Shown: positions 15,881-25,386, numbered from the stretch's first letter. The stretch is DNA of 62,160 nucleotides from Bacillus chungangensis (GCF_030812995.1 NZ_JAUSTT010000027.1:1-62160); one strand, 5' to 3'. The notes: generated by a model not told the origin, from the sequence alone. Translations and numbers: made by a program.

Positions 15881-16627
15881 TTAATTCTTCGTTAAAATAA
15901 TCGGCTCACCCTTTGTAACGACAATTGTGTGTTCTACTTGAGCAACAAGGCTTCCATCCGGAGTTTTGTAAGTCCAACCGTCTCCTGATTCAACGATCAT
16001 ATCCGCTTTTGTGGAGATGAACGGTTCTACAGCGATTACTAACCCCTCTTTCAGCAATGCATTATCCAGTGGGTCAAAGTAATTCAAAATATGGTTTGGC
16101 TTTTCATGAAGCGCTCTGCCGATGCCATGGCCAGTCAAATTCATGATCACTTGAAAGCCATTTTTCCTTGCTTCATTCATTACTGCTCTGCCAATTTGAT
16201 TTTGCCTTGCGCCAGCCTTAGCTTTCGAAATCCCTTTTTGAAAGGCGCTTTCGGCTGTATCGCAAAGTTTGTATAGGATCGAATCGCCATTTCCGACAAC
16301 AAAAGAAATACCAGTATCAGCAAATAGGTCATTTTTAGAGCCAGAAACGTCAATATTAACTAAATCACCATCTTTGATCACTCGATTTCCTGGAATGCCA
16401 TGAGCCACTTCATCATTTACACTAATACATGTAAATCCAGGAAAGTTATAAGATTTTTTCGGACCTGATTCCGCTCCATATTGATCAAATAAAATACCCG
16501 CACGATCGTCAAGTTCTTTTGTCGTCACCCCTGGAACAGCAAGCGCCTTCAGTTCATCGCGAATATCCGCAACAATCTTCCCGATTTCTCTTAATCCTTT
16601 TAATTCTTCTTCATTCGTAACAAGCAT
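15881..16627 (-). CDS. map: Methionine aminopeptidase, type I
   Basis: 248 residues of the M24A family. Metal-ligand motifs appear in order: HGIPGNRVIKDGDLVNIDVS with the first Asp, FADTGISF with the second, NLTGHGIGRALHEKP with the His, VIAVEPF with Glu, and a final QVEHT Glu. It removes the initiator methionine from nascent proteins in the cytoplasm. A stand-alone location outside the ribosomal protein cluster and this length resemble the second B. subtilis enzyme (YflG) rather than the secY-linked map. AAAGGAAG precedes the ATG. It appears to be monocistronic. Confidence 0.92.
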   Translation of the reverse strand: MLVTNEEELKGLREIGKIVADIRDELKALAVPGVTTKELDDRAGILFDQYGAESGPKKSYNFPGFTCISVNDEVAHGIPGNRVIKDGDLVNIDVSGSKNDLFADTGISFVVGNGDSILYKLCDTAESAFQKGISKAKAGARQNQIGRAVMNEARKNGFQVIMNLTGHGIGRALHEKPNHILNYFDPLDNALLKEGLVIAVEPFISTKADMIVESGDGWTYKTPDGSLVAQVEHTIVVTKGEPIILTKN

Positions 16628-16952
16628 CTCGATCTTCCTTTTTCATTTATTTTATAATCTACAGTATGTTAATCATGTTAAAAAATAGCCGCAATCAATT
16701 TTTCTAAAACTTTAGGCTGGTTTTTTTAAAATAGCATTAGCTTCGAGCACTAAACAAGCAACACATATACCGTCATTATATTTATATGCATGCCTATGAT
16801 CTATCTTTCTTCAGCTATTGTCACTCTGAAAGTTTTCTGAGCTTTAGCTGTTTTTGATACGTGTATTTGAAATGCCTTGGAGCGAACAACGCACTTAGAT
16901 TTAGTTTACATGGACAAATAAAAAAACTCAAAGCAACCTTACGTTTCAAATT
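16628..16952. other. Gene-free stretch
   Basis: No gene, RNA or clear hairpin recognised. It contains the promoter region of the map gene and the 3' side of the DUF819 gene. Confidence 0.4.
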
Positions 16953-18167
16953 TTAAAAAGTGCTAAACCAATATCCGATAGCTGATCCGACATAGTTTCC
17001 TACAATATAACCTAACGTTCCAATTAATAAGATAGGAACGATCAATTTTGTCCATCCTTTTGAGATTGCCATAGCTGCGGCAGTTGTTGGCCCTCCGATA
17101 TTGGCATTACTTGCTAAAATAATTTCTTCCAGGCTAAATTTAAATAGCTTTCCAAGTACAAGCGATACACATAAATTAGTCAGTACCATAATGGCTACAA
17201 ACACTAGCAATAAAGGTGATTTTTGAAAAATGAGAGTAATGGAAGCAGGCACTCCTATTACAACAAAGAATAGATAGATTAAGAACGTTCCCAGTTCTTG
17301 TGCGCCGTTTAATTGCTCAAAAAAACGGGAAAATATCGTGACAACAAGAACCGTTATCGTTGTTAACATCAAATATTTATCTGCTAATATGCCATGGAGC
17401 ACATTAAAAATGAAAGTTTCATTTTCCCCTGAAGGAATCATGGTGCCAAATAGCTCAGCCATTTTAAAGGAAACAGCCACAAGCGTAAATGCAGTACCGA
17501 TCGAAAGCGCTATATCTTTTAATGAAACCTCACGTCTTTTCCAATAGGAGGAAGCCTGATTCTCTGCATTAGAAGCTTTTGCTGCTTCATCTATATAAGG
17601 TGTATGAAACCGCTTCCTAATAACATGAATAGCTGGGAGGATCATTAATACAAAGAAATACAATGCCATCATCATATTATCTGAGACAACGGCAGCTGAA
17701 ACAAGCTGGCCAGGCGCCTCAAACTTTGTAGCAAGTGCTGCAAAGTTTACTCCTCCCCCAATATAAGAGCCAGTCATCATCGCTCCCACTTTTTCGAGTC
17801 CTGGGATAGCATCTTTTAACAAAAAAAAGCCGATTATAGCTCCAGCCGTCGTTCCAGCAGCGCTTAGAAAAAACATGATAAGCAACCGACCGCTCTCATT
17901 CCATATTTTCTTGATGTTCGCTTGAAATAAAAGTAATGGGATAGCTAGAGGTACGACATAACTCCATACCGCATCGTACACAGACGCTTCTGTTGGTATG
18001 ATATATAAATTGGATAATAGCATAGCACCAACAAGAGCAATGATCGCTCCCGAAACCTTTGCTGCCCATTTATATTTTTGCTCTAAATAAATACTAATCG
18101 CTGCCCAACCAGTTAGGAATGCCCACAGCAGCCATGTATCGTCTGGTTTAATCAGAGTGTGACTCAT
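16953..18167 (-). CDS. DUF819 family membrane protein (YjcL-like)
   Basis: 404 residues from the ATG at 18167, with a GGAGG site 7 bases before it; an upstream ATG at 18200 lacks one. About 11-12 hydrophobic segments, with the conserved GSYIGGGVNFAALA and NANIGGPTTAAAMA stretches that mark the DUF819/YjcL family. These twin glycine-rich repeats resemble transporter re-entrant loops, and the family is thought to transport a small solute, but no substrate is established. Apparently monocistronic. Confidence 0.82.
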   Translation of the reverse strand: MSHTLIKPDDTWLLWAFLTGWAAISIYLEQKYKWAAKVSGAIIALVGAMLLSNLYIIPTEASVYDAVWSYVVPLAIPLLLFQANIKKIWNESGRLLIMFFLSAAGTTAGAIIGFFLLKDAIPGLEKVGAMMTGSYIGGGVNFAALATKFEAPGQLVSAAVVSDNMMMALYFFVLMILPAIHVIRKRFHTPYIDEAAKASNAENQASSYWKRREVSLKDIALSIGTAFTLVAVSFKMAELFGTMIPSGENETFIFNVLHGILADKYLMLTTITVLVVTIFSRFFEQLNGAQELGTFLIYLFFVVIGVPASITLIFQKSPLLLVFVAIMVLTNLCVSLVLGKLFKFSLEEIILASNANIGGPTTAAAMAISKGWTKLIVPILLIGTLGYIVGNYVGSAIGYWFSTF

Positions 18168-18383
18168 ACATATCCTCCAGCTTTTATGTTTTTCTTTCAA
18201 TGAAGTGTTTTATATTGTAGCTTACATCTCTTCATTTGAAAATACCATTTTGGAATAAATCATGATTGTTTCATCAAGATAAAACAAAAAAACCTTTAAT
18301 AAAGACGATGTTCTTTCCAAACAAATCATTCTAATTTGTTGATGGAATGAAATGGCAGTTAGAGGTGTTTATTCGTATATCAG

Positions 18384-18496
18384 ATAAAGTTGAACTGCAC
18401 TCCAATTGTTAGATACACATCTAACAATTGGAGTACAGTTCATTTCTCTTACTCTTGAGGTGGGGGTCTTGACTCGCCAGTTAGATGTGGGATAAA
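18384..18496 (-). repeat. Variant dispersed repeat with a replaced terminal hairpin
   Basis: ATAAA at 18384-18388 and 18492-18496 bound this 113-bp copy. The right part (CTCTTGAGGTGGGGGTCTT, GCCAGTTAGATGTGGG) is the family sequence. The left part is a near-perfect 23-bp stem (18391-18413 with 18420-18442, one mismatch) unrelated to the usual CAGTGGGGG hairpin. It looks like the same element class with a different terminal module. Confidence 0.7.
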
Positions 18497-18547
18497 AAAA
18501 CATGCGTACAAATATGTACACATGTTAGAGCATTTCTATTATTTTTA

Positions 18548-19585
18548 TTACGTCTTAGATCTAGCAAGCAAATAAAGAAAGTATGGTGCACCTATAATGG
18601 CTACAACGATTCCAGTTGGAATCTCGGAAGGCTGCAATATCCAGCGGCCGATTGTATCGGCTAGGATAAGAAGCAGTGCTCCTGTCAACGCAGAAGCTGG
18701 AAGCAAGAACTCATGCTTTGATCCTACTAGACGGCGAGCCAAATGCGGACCAATCAAGCCGACAAAACCAATGCCGCCGCTTACAGCTACACAGGCGCTG
18801 GCTAAACCGACAGCAGCAGCTAATAAAGCTAATCTTTCTCTTTCAATATCGATTCCAAGCCCGATTGCCATTTGTTCTCCAAGGTTGAGTACGTTTAAAA
18901 CCCGCGCTTTATAAAAAACGAAAGGTAGGAGCACTAAAATCCATGGAAGCAGCGCTAGTACAAATTTCCAGTTTGATCCCCATATGCTCCCAGCGAGCCA
19001 TGTGGCAACAAATTGATAATTTTCCGGGCTTAAACGAAGCGTAAGTACAATCATAGCAGCACTAATTCCTGCTGCAACTGCAATCCCCGTTAGCAGCAAA
19101 CGTGTTGGCGACAATCCTTCGCCTTGCTTGTAAGCTAGAATGTAAATCAACGTCGCTGTTAGTCCTGCTCCTATTAACGCGAGCACCGGCAGCAGAAAAA
19201 CAGGTGCAGCAGTTGTTGTTGGAAAAAAAGAAATAAACAGCATGACAGCCAGACCTGCCCCTGCATTAATTCCAAGAATGCCGGGATCTGCCAAAGCATT
19301 GCGGGAAATCCCTTGCATAATACAGCCTGAAACAGCCAAGCCCGCTCCAACTAGTACAGAAATCACAATGCGGGGCAAACGAAATTCAAATAAAATTAAA
19401 TGCTGCTTCTCTGTCCCAGCGTCAAACAATGTTTGGACGACCTCTATAGGCGACAATCTAATAAAACCAGTATTCATACTAATAATAAAAGCAATAACAA
19501 TAAGAATTCCAATGATAAAAAGCACAACAGTATTTTTTCGGTTTTTTTTCTGCTCCATTTGAGAAGTATGTACAGTTTGCATCAC
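18548..19585 (-). CDS. Iron-siderophore ABC transporter permease (FecCD family), second subunit
   Basis: 345 residues, about 9-10 membrane segments after a basic, Gln-rich cytoplasmic start. The coupling motif (SGGIGFVGLIGPHLARRLVG) is intact. It overlaps the upstream permease by 4 bases, giving a heterodimeric pair like FeuBC or YfiZ-YfhA. No substrate-binding lipoprotein and no ATPase are adjacent, so the pair must borrow them. A Fur box lies upstream of the first gene. Substrate unknown. Confidence 0.85.
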   Translation of the reverse strand: MMQTVHTSQMEQKKNRKNTVVLFIIGILIVIAFIISMNTGFIRLSPIEVVQTLFDAGTEKQHLILFEFRLPRIVISVLVGAGLAVSGCIMQGISRNALADPGILGINAGAGLAVMLFISFFPTTTAAPVFLLPVLALIGAGLTATLIYILAYKQGEGLSPTRLLLTGIAVAAGISAAMIVLTLRLSPENYQFVATWLAGSIWGSNWKFVLALLPWILVLLPFVFYKARVLNVLNLGEQMAIGLGIDIERERLALLAAAVGLASACVAVSGGIGFVGLIGPHLARRLVGSKHEFLLPASALTGALLLILADTIGRWILQPSEIPTGIVVAIIGAPYFLYLLARSKT

Positions 19586-20637
19586 AGTTCCCTCCCACCT
19601 TTACGCGCAAGATAGAGGAAAAATGGCACCCCAATTAGAGCAATAAGCGCACCTACTGGCGTTTCATATGGAGGGTTGACCATTCTAGCTGCTAGATCTG
19701 CAAGAACCATCAGCAAGCTGCCAAGCACAACGGAACAGGGAATGATCCATTGGTAATCTACACCTACCAAATGGCGAGTAAGGTGGGGAATGATTAAGCC
19801 TACAAAGCCTACTGAACCTACAACCGAGACAGCTGCACCAGCCAATACAAGTACGATGACCGTTCCAACAAGCTTTACCACTGTATTGCGCTGTCCAAGA
19901 CTTGCCGCCACTTCATCTCCTAAACTAAGGATTGTAATCGAACGCGAAATGATCATCGCACCGATAATGGCAGCAACAATCCAAGGCGCCATTATTTTAA
20001 GATGAAGCCATTTTGTACCTGCAACTCCTCCTGCGTACCAAAATGCCAAGTCTTGTCCAATCCGAAAGTAAATGGCAATTCCTTCACTAAGCGCTACAAG
20101 CAATGCACTTACTGCAGCACCAGCTAAAACGAGACGCAGTGGAGTAAGCCCGCCTTTTGCCAATGAACCGATGCCGTACACTAAACCAGCACCAAGAGCA
20201 GCGCCTAAAAATGAATATAATATTAAGTAAAGATAAGGCAATCCAGGGAAAAACGCAAAGCAAAGCGCTAACACAAAGCTAGCACCAGCGTTCAGTCCAA
20301 GCAATCCGGAATCTGCCAACGGATTTCGGGTCATTCCTTGCATCATTGCACCGGCAACAGCAAAACAAGCCCCAACCATTACAGCACCGAGCACACGCGG
20401 CAAGCGCAATTCTTGAATAATTTGATGTGAAGTTAAATCTGGATTAAACCGAAACACCGCTTCCCACACAGTTGCAAAATCGATATCCGCAGCACCAAAA
20501 GAAACAGAAGCTGCAATAGCCAAGACCAAAGCAGCCACTCCGCCAATTAAGATAAGAGAGGCTGTTATTGGACGTGTATGGACATGAAGCTTTGTATTAC
20601 CATCAAATTTCTCTGATGCTTCTGTTGATGTAGACAT
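19582..20637 (-). CDS. Iron-siderophore ABC transporter permease (FecCD family), first subunit
   Basis: 351 residues from the ATG at 20637 (AGGGGGAC site), preferred over 20670. The N-terminal cytoplasmic tail of about 30 residues is followed by about 9-10 membrane segments, the MQGMTRNPLADSGLLGL motif and the coupling loop GSVGFVGLIIPHLTRHLVG. It is paired with the next gene and lies about 250 bases downstream of a Fur box. It imports an unidentified ferric siderophore through the membrane, together with a binding protein and ATPase encoded elsewhere. Confidence 0.85.
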   Translation of the reverse strand: MSTSTEASEKFDGNTKLHVHTRPITASLILIGGVAALVLAIAASVSFGAADIDFATVWEAVFRFNPDLTSHQIIQELRLPRVLGAVMVGACFAVAGAMMQGMTRNPLADSGLLGLNAGASFVLALCFAFFPGLPYLYLILYSFLGAALGAGLVYGIGSLAKGGLTPLRLVLAGAAVSALLVALSEGIAIYFRIGQDLAFWYAGGVAGTKWLHLKIMAPWIVAAIIGAMIISRSITILSLGDEVAASLGQRNTVVKLVGTVIVLVLAGAAVSVVGSVGFVGLIIPHLTRHLVGVDYQWIIPCSVVLGSLLMVLADLAARMVNPPYETPVGALIALIGVPFFLYLARKGGREL

Positions 20638-20886
20638 AGACGTCCCCCTTTTGTTCATAAGTAACTTCAATCAGTAAGGGTCCATTAATCCCCTGAAAAA
20701 TCAAAATCCTAGACAACATTAATTTGCTGCATTCTACTGACCTAGTTTCCATGCAACGTCTGTTTCATTCACTTCATATTTCAATCGATTTCTACTTGCA
20801 TGGAATGACCATACCGACAACTGCGATTAGGGAACATCATTGATGGCGAAGTCTGCTTCGTTCATGTTTAGTAGACTACTTTTTAC

Positions 20887-20901
20887 TGATAATGATTTTC
20901 A
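20887..20901 (-). promoter_or_regulatory. Fur box upstream of the FecCD permease pair
   Basis: TGATAATGATTTTCA matches the 7-1-7 consensus with one mismatch; ATAATCA and ATCATTATAA follow and may extend the site. It is about 250 bases upstream of the permease start. The interval 20638-20886 shows no gene. A binding-protein gene could have been lost from here. Confidence 0.7.
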
Positions 20902-21102
20902 TAATCAATCATCATTATAACAAACGTTAATTAGATATGGAACTACAATTTGCATAAATAGGCTTACTAAATGCTCCTTTTAAATGAACATAAATACGAA
21001 GCACATATTAGCACGCTCGTTTCCCTTGTTTCTACCAATTAGCGGATACAATACTGGTTTAACGGATGATAAAAAATATGTCCGTGAAGACGCTGTATAG
21101 AA

Positions 21103-21129
21103 AACGCCAGAACAAAATATTCTGGCGTT
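21103..21129 (-). terminator. Terminator of the sigM-yhdL operon
   Basis: AACGCCAGAA (21103-21112) pairs with TTCTGGCGTT (21120-21129), 59 bases beyond the anti-sigma stop; TTTTC follows on the minus strand. Confidence 0.6.
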
Positions 21130-21187
21130 GCATGAATCATTTTAAATGAGATGGATTTTATTAGAAATTCATTAAATATGCCTTATT

Positions 21188-22351
21188 TTAATCATCCCAA
21201 TTCCACAGTCGAACCTCTCCAACACGAACCGTTTTCACCCATGGTTCTTCCTGAAGCTTGAGCAATTCTTTCGTTGGCCCAGTAACAACTGCTCCATACA
21301 GCTTTACTCCATTCGCTTCCAAATAATCGACTGCTTCGTCAATCTTGAAAGAGGGAGCTATTTGTTTTGTAATGGAACGATATGTTTGCATTAGCTTCAA
21401 TGTTTGTAGAAAATTTTCCTCACGCAGCTTGCCATCTCCATAAGGATCAACGCTTGGAGTAGAAGAGGATTTAGTAATGACTTTACCGAAAAAGCCTGAC
21501 TTTTCTTCCTTATAACTATCTACTATCCAGTCATCATGATGCCAGATCGGTGTAGAAGGAAAGCCAACAGGATCATCACCACTATCAGCCTCGATGCCAA
21601 CATCAGCAGCAAACCAGACAGGCTCCATATTTTGCTGTTCAAATTTTTTTAATAACTCGTCTGTTGTAAACAGCTGCTCAAACGATAGAAACACTTCTGC
21701 AACCGTTCCCTCAGGCAATTTCTCTAAAATGTTCCATTCTTCGCTATCTTCTACTTCTGATCGTTTCGTTTTTGGTTCATAAAAATGAATCGTGTCTGCC
21801 ATACGATCATCAAGCCAAGAAATCGTATGGTTTCCAGGCTTCCCTAACAAAAACGGCATCGAAAACTCACCGATCGATTCATATGAACTGCCAATCTTTT
21901 TCTTCAACTTACCGTCCACATCCATTGAGAAAAAAGTATGAACATTGCCGCTTACATTGAGATTAACGTTAGGTCTTGTAACAGCAATGGTTGATGAAAC
22001 AACATCTCTGTAGGTATCCATTCGGTTTGGCTCTCCTATTCCAAAAAATAAACTCGTCATGGATGAACTAACAATCGTGATGAGCAGCAATACAGACAAA
22101 ACTGTCCACGTATTCGCTATTCTTGCTTTCCATTTTCCTTTTCGAATAATGGCTTTTTCTTTGCGGATCTTAGGAGGCTGGTCTTGTCCTTTTATATCAT
22201 GTATTGGCATATTTTCGTCATTCATTACCTTTTCTAGATGAGCTTGGTACATCTCCATTTTTTCCATTTCTTTCTCTATCTCGTCTCTTTCTTCAGCGGA
22301 GAGCTTACCCTCTACATAATCCTTTAATTTTTTTTCAAATTCCTTGCTCAT
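21188..22351 (-). CDS. yhdL: Anti-SigM factor, YhdL-like
   Basis: 387 residues with one membrane helix (about 83-105). The N-terminal cytoplasmic part begins with a charged helix (FEKKLKDYVEGKLSAEERDEI), as in sigma-factor-regulator proteins. The long extracytoplasmic part fits the C-terminal sigma factor regulator domain (PRVDPYG-like and WGA-like turns such as YGAVVTGPTKELLKL). It overlaps the sigma gene by 17 bases. In B. subtilis YhdL holds SigM at the membrane, with help from YhdK; no small YhdK-like gene is seen here. Confidence 0.78.
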   Translation of the reverse strand: MSKEFEKKLKDYVEGKLSAEERDEIEKEMEKMEMYQAHLEKVMNDENMPIHDIKGQDQPPKIRKEKAIIRKGKWKARIANTWTVLSVLLLITIVSSSMTSLFFGIGEPNRMDTYRDVVSSTIAVTRPNVNLNVSGNVHTFFSMDVDGKLKKKIGSSYESIGEFSMPFLLGKPGNHTISWLDDRMADTIHFYEPKTKRSEVEDSEEWNILEKLPEGTVAEVFLSFEQLFTTDELLKKFEQQNMEPVWFAADVGIEADSGDDPVGFPSTPIWHHDDWIVDSYKEEKSGFFGKVITKSSSTPSVDPYGDGKLREENFLQTLKLMQTYRSITKQIAPSFKIDEAVDYLEANGVKLYGAVVTGPTKELLKLQEEPWVKTVRVGEVRLWNWDD

Positions 22352-22847
22352 CCCGATCCATCCTTTCCTTCTCTTCCCTCAGCTTCTGTCTTGCTCGAAA
22401 CAGCAAAACCTTGAAATAGGACAACCGCACATCGAGAATATCTGCGGCCTCTTGGTAAGAAAATTGATGAAAATCATACAGCAAAATGGCTTGCTGTTGT
22501 TTTTCCGGCAGCCTCATAATAACTTGTCCCATTTCACTCCAACGTTCCTTCTGCAACAGTCTGTACTCAGGTGTTTCTTCATCACCTATCCCATCAAAAA
22601 ATTCGCTTTCGCTTGTAAAACTGCGGCTATCCTTTCGTTTGAAATCAACAAAAGCATTGTATGCAACACGAAACAACCATGGCTTCACTTTCTCATCCTT
22701 GCAGTTCTCTAAGTATAAATAAGCGCGGTAAAAGGTTTCCTGCATCAAATCTTCTGCAGTATGATGTTGGAGACAGAGGGAGTATAAATAGCGATAAACA
22801 TCATTTACATACATTTGATAAATCTGATCCAAATTGTCAGGCTTCAT
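22335..22847 (-). CDS. sigM: ECF sigma factor SigM
   Basis: 170 residues. Region 2 (YQMYVNDVYRYLYSLCLQHH, AEDLMQETFYRAY, KVKPWLFRVAYNAFVDFKRK) and region 4 (LPEKQQQAILLYDFHQFSYQEAADIL...FKVLLFRARQKL) are clear. The DxYRYL and VKPWLF stretches resemble SigM closely. It is expected to drive cell-envelope stress genes when released by the downstream anti-sigma factor. A candidate ECF promoter (TGTAAC-N16-CGTG) stands just upstream, consistent with autoregulation. GGAGG precedes the ATG. Confidence 0.85.
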   Translation of the reverse strand: MKPDNLDQIYQMYVNDVYRYLYSLCLQHHTAEDLMQETFYRAYLYLENCKDEKVKPWLFRVAYNAFVDFKRKDSRSFTSESEFFDGIGDEETPEYRLLQKERWSEMGQVIMRLPEKQQQAILLYDFHQFSYQEAADILDVRLSYFKVLLFRARQKLREEKERMDRDEQGI

Positions 22848-22870
22848 TCCCTCCTCCTCCTCACATTAAA

Positions 22871-22896
22871 CACGTATCAGATTGTTAAAGGTTACA
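22871..22896 (-). promoter_or_regulatory. Candidate autoregulatory ECF promoter of sigM
   Basis: On the minus strand TGTAAC-N16-CGTG matches the SigM/SigW-type pattern (TGAAAC, 16 bases, CGTV) with one mismatch in the -35 element. It sits 24 bases upstream of the sigM start codon. Confidence 0.6.
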
Positions 22897-22972
22897 CATT
22901 CTTTTTTCGTTTATTCATCAGAAATTTTCCTGCTCTATATTTTCAATGCTAAGTCCTTTATTTTTAAAATGA

Positions 22973-23803
22973 TCAGCTTTCTATCTCATTTAACGGAAGG
23001 AGCATATCAGCCAACCGCTTAGATAATATTTCTTCCACATTTGATTGCCGGTACAAATGTGTTGCTGGATAATGGGTATCAACAAACAACTTGAATCCAT
23101 TTACTACTGCTCTTATACAAAAATGCCGATCTTCACCTGGAAAAGATACATTTTTTATTTCCCCAAAATGAACGCCTGCTTCTAAAACGCTTCTCTTAAT
23201 AAGTGTAAGGGCACCTAATCCCCCAACTTCATAAATCCCTGGTTTTCGTAATTTATTGAGGAACTCCATTAAACGTTTATTAATCTCTTCATCAGTTAAA
23301 TGCTCTCCAAAATCTTGATCAAACAATGTATAATTATCCTTTACCCATACTTGTGGGAGCTCCATCCCATTAGGTGTCCATCTCGTCCAAAATATTTCAG
23401 ACACAATATCTTTATCAGCTTTCATTAATTGCTGCAATGTCGATGGGTGAAGGAGGAGATCAGAGTCAACAAAGAATAAATAGTCATAATTTTCTTTTAA
23501 CACATGATCAATGATGTGATTCTTGATGCGAGCTACTTTTTGGATAAGCGACCCTGTCCAATAGTGTGTACGCTCATCCTTAAAGTAACTCTCATCTTGC
23601 ATGTCATGATAGCTTTCTATAGTGGTATCTTGTCTTCTTCCGAATATCTCTAAAATCTTTTTTGATAGTTCATCATTATTATCATCAACAAAAAAATAAT
23701 CGACCTTAACTCCCTCTTTTTCCAATTGTTTTAAAGACAATAAATATAGCTTTAAAATAATAGGATCTTGGCGTACAGGCGTTCCGATTAATACTTTCTT
23801 CAT
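22973..23803 (-). CDS. Glycosyltransferase family 2-like protein
   Basis: 276 residues from the ATG at 23803 (GAGGAGG site). GT-A fold: TPVRQDPIILKLYLLSLKQL, DYFFVDDNNDELS, then FFVDSDLLLHP as the DxD-type nucleotide-sugar/metal site, and GEDRHFCIRAVVNGFKLF near the end. The later SFPGEDRHFCIRA block resembles enzymes that act on peptide or glycan acceptors. Cytoplasmic, no membrane segment. Its neighbour at 24141 is a second, divergently oriented glycosyltransferase. Acceptor and sugar unknown. Confidence 0.75.
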   Translation of the reverse strand: MKKVLIGTPVRQDPIILKLYLLSLKQLEKEGVKVDYFFVDDNNDELSKKILEIFGRRQDTTIESYHDMQDESYFKDERTHYWTGSLIQKVARIKNHIIDHVLKENYDYLFFVDSDLLLHPSTLQQLMKADKDIVSEIFWTRWTPNGMELPQVWVKDNYTLFDQDFGEHLTDEEINKRLMEFLNKLRKPGIYEVGGLGALTLIKRSVLEAGVHFGEIKNVSFPGEDRHFCIRAVVNGFKLFVDTHYPATHLYRQSNVEEILSKRLADMLLPLNEIES

Positions 23804-24140
23804 GTGCTTCCTCCTCAAGCATATTAATCAAATCATTCGTATACTATGAAGCAAAAACAAATAACGTGAACACATTCAAGAAAAATGACACTTAACATCG
23901 GTAATTGCCGGAAAATATTCATTTACCTTGTGACCCATTAGAAAAAAATACTCTTATTTTCGCTTTTTAAGCATATGGTAAAAATGAATAAGCTTTTTAT
24001 AAAGGAAGCCGGACTTATTAGACGAGCGTTGTTATGAACCTATGAAAGTCAGCACGTTACAGTAAACAACATGTAAGAATACTTACATGAATACTTTTTA
24101 TCTAGAAAGTTTTTAAAAAGTAGGAGGGGGAGATGGAAAA
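23804..24140. other. Divergent promoter region of two glycosyltransferase genes
   Basis: No gene recognised. The stretch separates two divergent glycosyltransferase genes. I see no perfect palindrome or convincing promoter pair in it by eye. An AGGAGGGGGAG site precedes the plus-strand gene. Confidence 0.4.
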
Positions 24141-24857
24141 ATGGAGTCTGAACCACAGCTAGTCCTTTCTATGGCAGTAAAAAATGAAGAAAATCGTTAT
24201 TTAAAGCAGGCTTTAACATTGCATAAGTCATTTGTAGATCATGTAGTCATCATTGATGATGCAAGTACAGATCAAACTGTTTCACTTTGTGAAGAAATGT
24301 TGGAAACTGTCCCGCATACATTGATTAAAAACGAGACATCTATGTTTCATAACGAAAAAGAGCTCCGAAAAAAACAATGGGAAGAAACAACTAAAGTAAA
24401 TCCAAAATGGATACTCGTATTAGATGCAGATGAAATATTCGAGTCAACCTTTGCTACGCAAGTAAAAGAAATCATTTCCTCATCTGAGTATGATGCTGTC
24501 TACTTTCGTTTATTTGACATGTGGTCTGAAACTCATTATCGAGATGATCAGTATTGGCAAGCTCATCATTACTATCGTCCTTTTTTAGTAAGATACCGCC
24601 CTGAGATCGAATACGAGTGGAAGGACGCCTCTATCCATTGTGGAAGATTTCCAAAAAATATTCACCATTTTCCATATACTCTTCACTCGGCAAGAATAAA
24701 ACATTATGGGTGGGCGCGGAAAATAGACCGTATAAGAAAGTATGAACGCTATAATACACTTGACCCCAATGGTGAGTTTGGGTGGAAGGAACAATACGAA
24801 TCGATCTTAGATCCCAATCCTCATCTCGTTAAATGGGAGGAACACGAATCATTGTAA
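24141..24857 (+). CDS. Glycosyltransferase family 2 protein
   Basis: 238 residues. The GT2 N-terminus reads SMAVKNEENRYLKQAL, IIDDASTDQTV is the nucleotide-binding strand, and WILVLDADEIFE carries the DxD motif. The C-terminal region is rich in Tyr, His and Trp (HYGWARKIDRIRKYERY). Such short GT2 proteins in bacilli are often linked to spore-surface or teichoic-type glycans, but the acceptor is unknown. A terminator follows at 24912. Confidence 0.85.
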   Translation: MESEPQLVLSMAVKNEENRYLKQALTLHKSFVDHVVIIDDASTDQTVSLCEEMLETVPHTLIKNETSMFHNEKELRKKQWEETTKVNPKWILVLDADEIFESTFATQVKEIISSSEYDAVYFRLFDMWSETHYRDDQYWQAHHYYRPFLVRYRPEIEYEWKDASIHCGRFPKNIHHFPYTLHSARIKHYGWARKIDRIRKYERYNTLDPNGEFGWKEQYESILDPNPHLVKWEEHESL

Positions 24858-24911
24858 GTATATCGAAAAAAAATCATCCCCATATATGTTAGAGATCAAA
24901 TAAGCCCCATC

Positions 24912-24954
24912 AAAAAGGAGGTACAGCTGTTGAAGCGTGTACCTCCTCCTTTTT
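24912..24954 (+). terminator. Terminator after the plus-strand glycosyltransferase
   Basis: AAAAAGGAGGTACA pairs with TGTACCTCCTCCTTTTT over a 13-base loop, and a T-run ends it. It can also serve the minus-strand small gene ending at 25006. Confidence 0.8.
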
Positions 24955-25005
24955 CAAATCCCAACGTTATTTTTTTCACTTTAGATCATTTAACAACATC
25001 ACTAT

Positions 25006-25185
25006 TTATGGAACATTTTCTTGTATCTTAACATTAGATAACGTTTTTAGTGCAGATTGAATCACTTCTTTCTTCGTATTGATAACATGGGATAAACCTA
25101 ATGCCTCTAATTCAATAGAAGCTAAAAGCAAATTAACAGCTTCCTTTCTAATATTAGAAACTTCAGAAGCATTGCATTGAGACAT
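25006..25185 (-). CDS. Small protein of unknown function
   Basis: 59 residues from the ATG at 25185 with an AAAGGAAG site. Predicted mostly helical (IRKEAVNLLLASIELEALGLSHVINTKKEVIQSALKTLS). No signal peptide or membrane segment. The Glu-Ala-Leu pattern around residues 25-30 recalls small spore-associated proteins of bacilli, but this is only an impression. Confidence 0.6.
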   Translation of the reverse strand: MSQCNASEVSNIRKEAVNLLLASIELEALGLSHVINTKKEVIQSALKTLSNVKIQENVP

Positions 25186-25386
25186 GCTACATCTTCCTTT
25201 CGTTATTTTTTTCATTTCTTTATTCTATTAATATAAGAAAAATTGTTAAAAATGTTCCAATGCCGATAACACTGCTAGTTGCAAGCATTTCAATACGTTT
25301 GCATTTCTGTCGCATGTGACTACTTGAGACAACTTATAGTATGATTAAAGTTGTGCGTATCTATATATAGAGATGGAGATGAAAGT

